From Lycium barbarum (lineage: Eukaryota; Streptophyta; Magnoliopsida; Solanales; Solanaceae): a stretch of DNA of 64,000 bases. Both the position numbers and the translations under genes were made by a program. The number at the start of each line of letters is the position of its first letter. Position 1 is the first letter of the stretch. The stretch spans positions 4,541,001 to 4,605,000 of the forward strand of contig NC_083348.1 of the NCBI RefSeq assembly GCF_019175385.1, read 5' to 3'. Positions 23,270 through 33,698 of the stretch are shown in pieces. The notes beneath the pieces were generated by a model. That model worked only from the letters and a program-made list of their open reading frames with translations, made no database searches and was not told where the DNA came from.

Positions 23270-26181
23270 TAAGTAAGCCATTTACGATATCTACACAAGT
23301 TGGTGAATCAGTTATTGCTTGATGGGTGTATCGAGGTCATGCAGTGGTAATTTGTAGCCGTCATATGAATGACCTGCAACAATTTAAGGGTGAGATATAT
23401 GTTAGGCCAAAGGAGGAAACTTAAAGAATCTTCATAACATAGATAGGCTCTGCAAGATGTCGCGCTCTACTAATTATCAAAAGTTGTATTAGAACCTAAA
23501 TACCATCTGATACACATGAGAAACGTAAATGTAAGAGAAGACGTATCATGGATAAGCTTACCGATTCTTCTCTCCTACATCAAGGTCATGCGGTGGTAAT
23601 TTGTAGCCGTCACAATTCAGCAGACCTATTTGAACTAGAGATGGTCAATTTCGACGTTATCATGGGCATGTATTGGTTAGCATCATGTTATGGCACAGTT
23701 GATTATCGAAGAAGATTGTGAGATTTCAGTTTGCATGCAAACCAGTCTTAGAATGGAAGGGCAATGTGGTAAAACCTAATGGTAGGTTTATTTACTACCT
23801 CAAGGTTAGGAAGTTAATCTCAGAGGATGTATATATCATCTTATTCGAGATAGAGACGTGGATGCAAAATTACCAACTTTGCAGTCCGTTCCGGTGGTTA
23901 ATAAATATCTAGATGTGTTTTCGGAAGAGCTCTCAGCTATTCTTCTAGAGAGGGAGATTGAGTTTGGTATTGATGTGCTTCAAAACACTCAGTCGATTTT
24001 TCCTTACATATTGGCTCCTGCTGAGCTGAAGTATTTGAAGATCCGTTAGAGAAGGGCATCATCGGTCTTAGTATTTCACCATGGGGTGCACCGGTGTTGT
24101 TAGTACGAAATAAAGATGGTTCGTTGAGAATGTGTATCGACTATCGACAATTAAATAATTTACCATAAAGAACAAATATCTGCTTCCCAGGATTTACAGC
24201 CTATTTGATCAGTTGCAGGGCACTAAGTGATTTTCGAAGATTAATTTGAGATCAGGGTGTCATCAGGTGAGGGTCAGACAGAAAGATATTTCGAAGACAA
24301 CCTTCAGAACCAGAAATGGTCATTTTGAATTTCTCGTGATGTCATTTGGGCTAACTAACACACCAGCAGCATTTGTGGATTTGATGAATAGTGTGTTCTG
24401 GCCATTCCTGGATATATTTGTGATTGTGTTCATCGATGACATTCTGGTCTATTCACAAACAGAAGAGGAGCACACGGATCACTTAGGAGCAACGCTACAG
24501 ATACTTCAAGATCGTAAGTTGTACGCCAACTTTTCTAGATGTGAATTCTAGTTGAATTTTGTGGCATTTCTAGGCCACATTGTTTCAGAAGAAGGCATCA
24601 GAGTTAACACTCAGAAGATTGAGATTGTAAAGACTTGGCCTAGACCCACGGCTCAGATGGAGGTTCGTAGTTTCTTGGGGTTAGCAGGATACTACAATAG
24701 ATTCATGGATGATTTTTCCTCCATTTCAACACCATTAATGAAACTGACTTGGAAAGCAACCATGTTTTAGTGGTCTGATGCTTGTGAGCAGAGCTTCTAG
24801 GAATTAAAGAATAGATTGACATTGGTACCAGTGTTGACGTTGTCAGAAGGTACAATGAGTTATCCATTTTATTGTGATGCCTCGGGTACCGGGTTGGGTT
24901 GTGTTTTAATGCAGCACGGCAAGGTAATTGCATATTCTTCAAGGAACCTGAGGAAGCACGAAAAGAATTACCCAACTAATGATTTAGATTAGCAGTAGTG
25001 GTGTATACGCTGAAGATATGGTGACATTACTTGTAAGGATTCCATGTAGATATCTTTACTGATCATTATCATAAGAGTCTCCAGTATATATTTAAATAGA
25101 AGGAGCTGAATTTGAGATAGACAAGATGGTCCAAGTTACTGAAAGACTACGATGTTGACATTCTATATCATCCGGGCAAGGCTAATGTTGTGGCTGACAC
25201 CCTCAGTCGTCGGTCTATAGGTAGCTTGGTACATTTTAACGCTGAGAAGAGAGAGTTGGCCAGATAACTTTATCAGTTAGCTAGTTTGGGAGTCCGACTG
25301 TTGGACTTAGACGATAGAAGTGTTATTGTTCAGAATATAGCGGAATCATCTCTGGTAGCAGAGATGAAAGGGCGGTATTATAAAGATCCTACTTTATTAT
25401 GCTTAGCGAAGAAATTCAACAGAATAAGACTTTAGTTCTCGAGCTGAGGGATGATAAGGCTCTGAGATATCAAGGTCGATTATGTATTCCAAATATAGTG
25501 GGGCTACTGGACAAGGTTATGGCAAAGGTACATTATTCGTGGTATTTTATTCATCCATGTTCAACGAAGATGACATTAAGAAAGTGTGCTGGTGGAATGA
25601 TATGAAGAAGAACATTGCTGAGTTAATGGCTCAGTGTCCTAATTGCCAGTAAGTCAAGGTAGAGCATCAGAAGTCCGATAGATTAGCTCAAAATATAGAC
25701 ATTCCGATGTGGAATAAGGAGATGATCAATATGGATTTCATTACAGATTTTCCTCATTCTTATCGCAAGTTTTATTCTATACGGGTGATTGAGAACAGGC
25801 TTATGAAATCGGGTCATTTCTTTCCAGTTATAACTACTTAAATGGTTGCGGACTATGAGAGGTTGTACATAAAAGAAATAGTTCGACTCCATGGTGTCTC
25901 AATTTCTATAATATCTGAAAAAGGGGCTCAGTTTACAACGAACTTCTGGAGGTCTTTCAGAAGGATTTGAGCACCCGGGTGAAACTCACCATAGCATTCC
26001 ATCCACAGACGGACGGTCAGGCTGAGCACACAATTCTAACACATGATGATATGTTAGAAGCATGTGTGTTGGATTTCAAAGGCAAATGAGATGTTCACTT
26101 TCCCCTTATCGAGTTTGCTTAAAATAATAGTTATCATTCTAGTATCAAAATGTCTCCTTATGAAGCGATCTATGGGAGAGG
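23270..26181 (+). pseudogene. Pol of the outer gypsy element: protease end, RT, RNase H, integrase (broken)
   Basis: This continues the reading interrupted at 1979. The rest of the protease (FDVIMGMYWLASC) is at about 23650-23690. RT is at about 23930-24700, with [10 protein letters not shown] and catalytic [10 protein letters not shown] near 24435. RNase H is at about 24850-25220 ([28 protein letters not shown]). The integrase zinc-binding part is near 25500-25660, and the integrase core at about 25700-26170 includes HPQTDGQAEHT and PYEAIYGR. Many stops and shifts are present. An internal 249-bp stretch (23335-23583) is bordered by a 30-base direct repeat and is absent from the related element, so it is a later duplication or insertion. 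The frame ends abruptly at about 26181, where unrelated reversed LTR sequence begins; the 3' end of this element was not found. Confidence 0.85.
23334..23612 (+). repeat. 30-bp direct repeats flanking a 219-bp insert in the outer protease gene
   Basis: A 30-base motif at 23334-23363 recurs at 23583-23612 with one mismatch (AGGTCATGCAGTGG versus AGGTCATGCGGTGG). The protease reading continues logically from the first copy to the text after the second, so the material between is extra. No terminal inverted repeats were seen in it. Confidence 0.7.
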
Positions 26182-26607
26182 TGTAAAACACGCTACAAAC
26201 TAGCTCACGCACTCAAAACATCGACACGGGGTCGTCTTGACCCGATGTTGACCGTGATCAACTCTTAATTTAAGAACTTCATTAATTTCCAACCGAAGAT
26301 CCAAATCACACCCGAGACTCTCAAAAATCAAACCAAATACCTGACTAAGTCATAAATCACGTTCCGGACCTAATGGAATCAATGAAACTTGATACAGACC
26401 CATTTACCCCCAATGTTGATTTTGGTCAAACTTCCTCGTAAGGACTTTCAAATTTTCTAAATGTAATTTGAAATTCACTTTATTACCTTGGGAATCGCGC
26501 CATCCATCCATCTCCGCAAGTCATGAATTTCATGATGAAGTTATGGGAAGGGTATTTTGGAAAAAAAAAGAGTAAAAAGGCCTAAAACGACCAAGCGGGT
26601 CGTTACA
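26182..26607 (-). mobile_element. LTR fragment, reverse orientation (TGTAACGACCCG family)
   Basis: Read on the minus strand it starts TGTAACGACCCGCTTGGTCG and continues with text similar to the forward LTR at 27103-27350 (for example the GACGACCCCGTGTCGATG stretch versus GATGACCCCGTGTCAATA). No matching TSD was found around it, so it may be a rearranged fragment rather than a clean insertion. Confidence 0.55.
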
Positions 26608-27102
26608 CACTTTGGAGACTTTTATACATTTTTATGGTATGGTCTTTATTCTAGACAGTTATAATTGAGAAGTATCGAATTCTTCGTGTATTGGATAATA
26701 TCTCTTTATTCATTTATCATGACTCACGTATGACACAAATAATCAATTTTACAATTGCATATTGCAATCCTCCCACGACCGTCGCAAAATTAGGCTGTAA
26801 CACAAATAATCGATTTTACTATTTCCTATTGCAATCCTCCCACATCTGCAATTTCTTCCACTCATTTTTTTCTTTTATTTTTATTTTCGATTGGACGCCA
26901 TAGGAATTGTCTGAAGTGCAACAATGCTTGGTGAATTGATCGGTTGACACATTTTACCCCATTATCTAGGGTGTATTGTGAGATAACCTAGCTGGCTGAT
27001 CAAGAATATATAGTCCCAGATAATTTTAGTAAAACGTAAGTTTGAGCTACTAAGTGGAAATTACCTCATTTGTAATGACGTTAATTTCCAAGAAAATAAA
27101 CA
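26608..27102. other. AT-rich spacer with a short duplicated motif
   Basis: I see no coding sequence here. A 44-base motif at 26733-26776 recurs at 26800-26843 with several mismatches (both end GCAATCCTCCCAC), a tandem-type duplication with a 67-base period. The origin of the remaining bases is unclear; they may be the outer gypsy 3' region or pre-insertion DNA. Confidence 0.5.
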
Positions 27103-30100
27103 TGTAACGACCCGCCTGGTCGTTATAGTGGTTTTGACCCATTTACCCTTGTTGACCCTTCCCCAAGTCCTGTGGGTATGATCTATGACTTAATGAAGTC
27201 ATTGGTTTGGTTCCCGCAAGGTTCAAGTGTGAATTGAGTCATTGATGGAGAAACTAGTTAAGTTAACGAGTTAGAGTTGGCCATGGTCAGCGTCGGGTTA
27301 GGATGACCCCGTGTCAATACTTTGGAAGTTCCAACAAGTTAATAAGATGAATTTGAACTAGTCCACAAGTTTTGGTGAGGTTCCGAAGAGTTTCAGATGG
27401 GTTCAGGTTTTGTCGCGCTCGTATTCGATGTTTTCGCCGTAAGTCTTTAGCTAGAAAGGGCTACATATTGATCAAACGACCTTTTTTTTATGTGAGTATT
27501 GAACCATTATATCTATATCGTAATTACGAAGCTATAGCAAACAAGAATCGTCGTGTTTCGCCTCCGTATGAGGAAGTTATGACCATTTTTGTGTGGACTA
27601 TTCCAGCAAGTCCGCTGTAGCGGACTCAGGGCCGCTGGAGCGGGACCGCTGCAGCTGATATGGTGACGGCCACAGCGACCGGCGGGGGCATAAAACCCTA
27701 TTTTTATATTCCAACTCCGAACCATTACCCACAAGACCCCAAAGTCAGTTTTCAAGAGAGAAAGTGGCAAACTTCATTCCATTCATTGGTGAAAGCATCT
27801 TGGAGGGTAAGTCTCCACCTTTAGTTGTTCCTTTTTCCTTTCTTCTTCAAGTTCCATGATTAGTTTAAGGTCCATCAATGGTGGGTGGAAATCCTAGAAC
27901 CCTAGAATTAGTAAACCCTTAAATAATTGATGGGTTGTTGATTTTGCTGTTGATTAATCATCTAGGAGTATAGATTATCACTTTCTAGGAAGGGAATGTG
28001 ATTTGTTATGGTTGAAATTTCATGTTGAGACTTAGGGTTCTAATAAAAATGGAAACTTTGTCCTAAAATTTGTTTGAAAGGGTAAAATTAATTAGAAACC
28101 CATGAATTGAAGGTTAATGATTGTAGAGATAGAAGTTATGATAAATTCACCATTAAAGGATGGTTTCATCCATTGAAAAGGGTAGAAGTAAGTGGGTCTT
28201 CTTCCCCAAATTGTTGTTCTTGTTTAAATACATGGTTTGTTGCTTACTTGGCATCATATTGTTAGACCTTGACCATTCTGAGGCTCTTCGAAAATAGAAG
28301 GCTCGCGTGGAGTAGTTCGTGGCTCCTGTTCTGCATTCGAGGTAGGTTACGGTTTACTTTAGTTAGACTTTGATTAGTGAATCATAGATATTGTGTACAA
28401 TTGATGGGAGAAAGCATGATTAGGTCTTCGGACAAGGTGTTTGGTTGGATATTATCTAGGTTGGTATGACTTCTGATTATGCGGGCTTGTCGCCATTACT
28501 TTATGTATTGAATAGGAGGTGTATTTATGGTGATATGGAAAGAAAGGAGTTAATGTGTACTCGTGATGTTGATTGTGGCTTTTTGCCCTGTTAGTATGAT
28601 TAGGCTATTACCTTGATTGTTGTTATTGTGATACGTGTTGTAGTCAACTCTCTATTATTGTGAAACATATCTTCGGAGAAAGGAAGGATAATGAGTTTAG
28701 ACCTGAATCGTGATATAGACTTATGATAGTACACATATGAAATCTTGATTATGATTAACTGTTAATAACGATATCGTGCATGGAATACATTCTCATACAT
28801 ACACATATTAATATTGAATTATGACTTGGTGTTTATGATGACATATGAGAAAATGGAGCACCTTGGTGATACAAGACTTACTTATGAGGCGTACTTGCTA
28901 TACGTGGAGGTAAAGAGAGACATAGACTCTTATGTTGGTTGAGATGGTTTGTATGATTCATATCATGATTGAGTTGATCTAAGTCTTGATATGACTTGTG
29001 GCTTTGTGACTTGCACCTTCACTGTTGCTTTATTTGTTTGCATTGATTTATCATGTTTACACTCATTTATGCATTCATACACTCATAGATGATGGAAATG
29101 GTTCGGAAATGATTCATGAAAGACTTGTGGCATGATGCCTTGTGTTTGACATTGATATTGCTAATTGTTCACAGTCCATACATACTAATGAACTGGAATA
29201 CGTTAAGACATATCTTGTGGTGAGAAGTTAAAATGATCTTCTTGATGAAAATGATATACTACTTGATAATCGCTCATTAAAAGTGATGTGACAATATATA
29301 TACATATATATATGAAAAGCCGCATTTGAGAGGGGTGAGGATGTGACCTATATTTTGGGCACATTTGACAGGGGGTGAGGATGTGGCCTAAGTTAAAGGC
29401 TCGTGATCCGAGGTAAGATTCTGGAGCGAGGGTACATGGATACCATGGGTTCCCTGTAGGTCATGACTATTGGGCAGACACTAAAGCATGTGTGTACACG
29501 AGTGATGAGTGACTGAGGAGTGAGGTATTTGGCCGGTGCATTGCATTGCACATCATTACATTTTATTCTGCATTATTATATGCTCGTTTGGTTATGATTT
29601 TGGTATGGATGTTGAATGCCTATTGTGATATAAATATGGCCATTGACTGAGATAAATTATGGATTAGTAACTCTACCTAAGGACGGAACTTGGACTTATG
29701 ATTATCAGGTGAGATTATTGAGACTTGACTGACTTGTGGTTTAAAAGCTTCATCTTAGGCTATGACTCTGTTATGCACTACAAAAAAAAAGGTAATTTAC
29801 GGAGGTTAAAATTTGCAATTCAGGGAGGTTTTAGCCTCCCCTAGTTGTTAGAAAGGGCTAAAACCTCCGCGAATTGCAAATTTCAACCTCCACAAATTAC
29901 CCATTTTTTTTATAGCGATGGGATATTCTGTGACTTGGATTTGAGTATCAAGTGCCTATTTGTTTATCTTGTTGATTTTATGCTTATATACGTGAACTAA
30001 TCTCAGTCGGCCTATGATGCTTCTCGGTGCATAGTGTTTGCACTGAGACTACCTTGTTGCATGCTTTTTGAGTGCAGATTGTGTTCCAGAGATTTCATCC

Positions 30101-30462
30101 AGACTACATCTCTGGCTTGAAGCTAGTTTGCTCGATCAGATCCAAGGGTGAGCTTCTACTCATGCCATGCCACCTGAAGATCTCTCTTTCCAAATGTCTA
30201 CTTTAAATTCCAGACATTATTTATTATTATATTTGACACTTCTTTCATTCTTTAGACATTGTTGGTTAGAGTCCTTGTACGATGACTTTCAGATTTTGGG
30301 GGTGTAATAGTCAAGACTTCGGCACTTATATTATTTATTATTTATGACTTGGTCAGACTATTTATTCATTCACTTATTTATTGATTGTTAGAGTATAAAT
30401 AATTAAAGAAGTTGAAATTGGCTAGTGATAATAAGGTAGGCGCCCGCACGATCGGTAATTAA
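27103..30462 (+). mobile_element. Long LTR-like sequence upstream of the polygalacturonase gene
   Basis: It starts TGTAACGACCCGCCTGGTCG at 27103. LTR-like text ends near the CGCCCGCACGATCGGTAATT stretch at about 30462. I did not find a clean CA end or a TSD, so the right border is approximate and the element may be truncated. No gag/pol is present. It contains a small CACTA-type MITE (29776-29917). Its right edge lies only about 240 bp before the start codon of the exopolygalacturonase gene. Confidence 0.5.
29776..29917. mobile_element. 142-bp CACTA-type MITE
   Basis: It starts CACTACAAAAA and ends TTTTATAGCG. The two halves are inverted copies of each other (GGTAATTTACGGAGGTTAAA against the complement of CAACCTCCACAAATTACC) around a short centre. 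A perfect 3-bp duplication, ATG, flanks it (29773-29775 and 29918-29920). CACTA-like termini plus a 3-bp TSD point to mobilisation by a CACTA/En-Spm transposase. Confidence 0.8.
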
Positions 30463-30659
30463 AACCTAACTGATCTAATAAGTGTAGCTCGCAGTTTAAT
30501 AAAGTTACCATGATATTCAGTCAAGATATCTATTCACTTTCCTTTCTTATTAATCCATTAAATCTAAAGAAGTGTCTTTGAAGTAACTAAATCCAAAAGT
30601 TCTTATAATATTAAGGAAATAACTTCATGAAGGAAAGATCATTTGATAAAATGGAGGTG

Positions 30660-30667
30660 TATATAAA
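30660..30667 (+). promoter_or_regulatory. Probable TATA box of the exopolygalacturonase gene
   Basis: TATATAAA lies 36 bases before the ATG at 30703, giving a very short predicted leader. It is the best core-promoter candidate in the 240 bp between the LTR debris and the gene. Confidence 0.5.
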
Positions 30668-30702
30668 CACATGTGAAGAAAGCAAAAAGAAACAAAAAGT
30701 AA

Positions 30703-33698
30703 ATGGCTTCAAAGTCTTATTTTGAAATAGTCTTTATATTAGGCTTTGCTCTTGTGTGTACTAATGCTAAGGACAAGGTCTTCAATGTGCTTCTCTATGG
30801 TGCTAAAGGAGATAGAGTGACAGATAATAGTAAGGTGAGAACATCCATTTTACTTTTTAATGCATCTTTAGTTATTGTCCAATTCATACGAGTTAAAAAA
30901 CCTAAAATATCTACATAATAAATTGACACACAAACTCATTGTGTTTCTTTTTACTTGTCTCTCTTGTTGACTTGGCACTCTTTGAGAAACTACTCCTTTC
31001 GGTCCATTTTACTTGATTATTTCTTGCACGGCCCTAAAAAAAAAATTAACTAAAAGGAAAATTGAACTTAGCCTTATTTATTTTTTTATCCAAATTTAAT
31101 ACTACTCTTTCTTTTACTATATTAATCTCTCTGCACATTTATCAGAATAATGATAAAGATGAAAAATAATAATTAATTATATCTTAGTTTTCTAAACTAA
31201 CACATATTTTGACTAATTAATTATTTACTTGATTACCTTTACTTATTATGCTTTTGAAATCTAAGTTTGATTGCTGATACTTTATCTAGTTACTCAATGA
31301 TAAGAGTGGTATTGAAAGAAAATAATAAGTATTTCTTTTTACTAAAATGTACAAGTAAAAAAAGGGAAAGTTTATTTTTAGTATAAGGAACAAGTCAGAA
31401 GGAACAAGGGCATACAGATCACAAAAGTTAATTTCGTCTTTCTTCTAAAATTTATTCTAGCTATGAAATAATTCAACATTAGGTTCATTTCATTTATGTC
31501 ATTACTACATTTATAACAGATTTCTTTTTTGATAAAATGGCTTATAATAATATAATGGCTACTAAATATATGACAAGTTTAGTGTCTAAATAAGTCTTTT
31601 TAATTTATTTATTATGGAAGGCGTTTTTGAATGCTTGGACGGATGCATGCAAATGGAATGGAAAAGCCACATTATTGATACCTTCAGGGGTATACATGGT
31701 ATATGGTGCAATCTTTGTTGGACCATGCAAAGGATCGGCCTTGGCCGTCCAAATCAAAGGGGTTATTAGAGCTCCAACAGATCCTAAAATATTCTGCAAT
31801 TCTTCTTGGATTACTTTTCAATATTTGAATAATTTAGAGATTGAAGGAGGCGGCACTTTAGATGGACAAGGAGCTTCTGCTTGGGGAAAGCAAAAATGTG
31901 TCCGTCCTTCCGTAAGTTTTAATTTATTTGTCTAATTTATTCTAATATGTTTTACAATTTTGATTAAAGTTATTTGTGTTGAATTTCACTCTAACTATAT
32001 TTATTTTAATAAAAATTGCTTATTTGATGAGGATTAGATGAAAGGCCAGTGAAGTTCTTGAATCAAATTATTTGATGTATAATTTTGGAAAAAAATATCC
32101 ACTATTGAATAATTATTTGACACAGTTGAAATTTTAATTGTGGTCAGTAAAATTAAGTTTCTTTCATACTACATTTTATTTTGCTGTGTTCTTTATGCGC
32201 CCTAGTTATGTTGTGAAAGTTAAAGTGAAAAATGACGAAGATAGTCTTTTCTATTACAAGGTCACAAAGACATTTAATATTTGTGAAAGTTTTCTAGACA
32301 TGCATGGCGCAATTTGCAATTTTTTTTCATATCTCCTAACCTAGTCTCAAATGTAGAATAAATAAAATGTAACTAATTTTAGTAAGACAACTAGGGCATC
32401 TAAACTCACCATTTGTCAAAGAAATGATAATTCAACAATGTATTGTTTCATTCATCATTTTGGTGGTTATGGAATTTTTCTTTATGTGATTTAATGTGAA
32501 ATTAACAACTAAACATTGTTTCTGATGCCTTTTTTAAAAATTGAACCAGACACTCACATTTAATTTTGTCAAAAATGCGGTTGTGCACGACATACACTCA
32601 AAAAATAGCAAGAGTTTCCATTTCAACCTCTTTAGTTGCAACAACATGACATTTAGTCATGTTAGCATAAAGGCACCAGGCAACAGCCCTAACACCGATG
32701 GCATTCACATGGGCTTCTCCACCAACATAAAAGTCTTGGATTCCAACATTGCCACCGGAGACGATTGTATATCTATGATCTCTGGCAGCAAAAACATCAA
32801 CATTTCAGGGGTGACTTGTGGCCCTGGCCATGGAATAAGCATCGGTAGCTTAGGACTTTCACGAAATGAAGTTGTGAAGAACATACATGTCAAAAATTGC
32901 ACTCTCATCGCTACTCAAAATGGGGCGAGGATTAAGACTTGGGCACCATCGAGTGCTGGTAGCGTTACAACTATAACTTTCGAGGATATTATCATGAAAA
33001 AAGTTTGGAATCCCATATTTATTGACCAACATTATTGTCCGACGCATAATTGCAGCAGGAAGGTACTTGTATTTCCCTTCTTTTAATCTTTATTTTTAAT
33101 GTGTTGTGTATGTCGGAAGTCAGTGTCCAATGACAAATAATTTTTGGAAAATAATTTCTCGTGATTGATTGCTGAATAGAAAACATTATCCAAAAATGTG
33201 TTTGATGAAATTCTTGAATACAAATGAAAAACAAAAACGTCTAAGTCTTAGATGAAGTAATTGGTATATTTTAAAGTTAAAATAGTTATAGGAAAAATGA
33301 TTTATGCCAATAAATGAGAGAAGTTGTCAAAAAAATTCCTTGGAAAGCATATTTTAGTACACTAAGACACAAATATCTTACGTCATGTCACACACAAAAA
33401 TTTGCAATTGGATATTCTTTATATCATATATATGATTCGATATTCCTTTAATTCTTAGGTAAGCTCTGTGCAAATCAAGGATGTGACATTCAATAACATA
33501 AGGGGAACTTCAAATTCAGTGGCAGCAGTTACTTTTGATTGCAGTGCTTCATTTCCTTGTCGGGAAATCCACCTTAATGATATCAACTTGGCTTACAATG
33601 GTCATGGACATGTGATCTCGTCGTGTGCTAACGCCAAAGGGAAGGCTACTGGCAAAGAGTCGCCTCCAAGTTGTTTAAAGTCTTCTCTTAATTCATGA
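30703..33698 (+). CDS. Exopolygalacturonase (GH28 pectinase), four exons
   Basis: Exons are 30703-30834, 31621-31911, 32550-33062 and 33459-33698; all junctions are GT-AG and in phase 0, giving 391 residues. The enzyme removes galacturonic acid from the ends of pectin chains in the cell wall. A signal peptide is visible (about residues 1-22, hydrophobic EIVFILGFALVC) and then FNVLLYGAKGD, the usual start of the beta-helix. All four GH28 signatures are intact: NTD (189-191), GDD (211-213) with both catalytic Asp, GHG (234-236) and RIK (268-270). Length and exon pattern fit plant exopolygalacturonases of the clade known from pollen, so pollen expression is an inference. The gene sits between transposon remnants: LTR sequence ends about 240 bp upstream and a Helitron-like terminus lies about 230 bp downstream. 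No lesion is seen; it should be functional. Confidence 0.93.

Noticed and set aside
27372..27770. Frames of 82 and 85 codons on opposite strands
   Set aside because: They are overlapping antisense frames inside LTR-like sequence with no domain.
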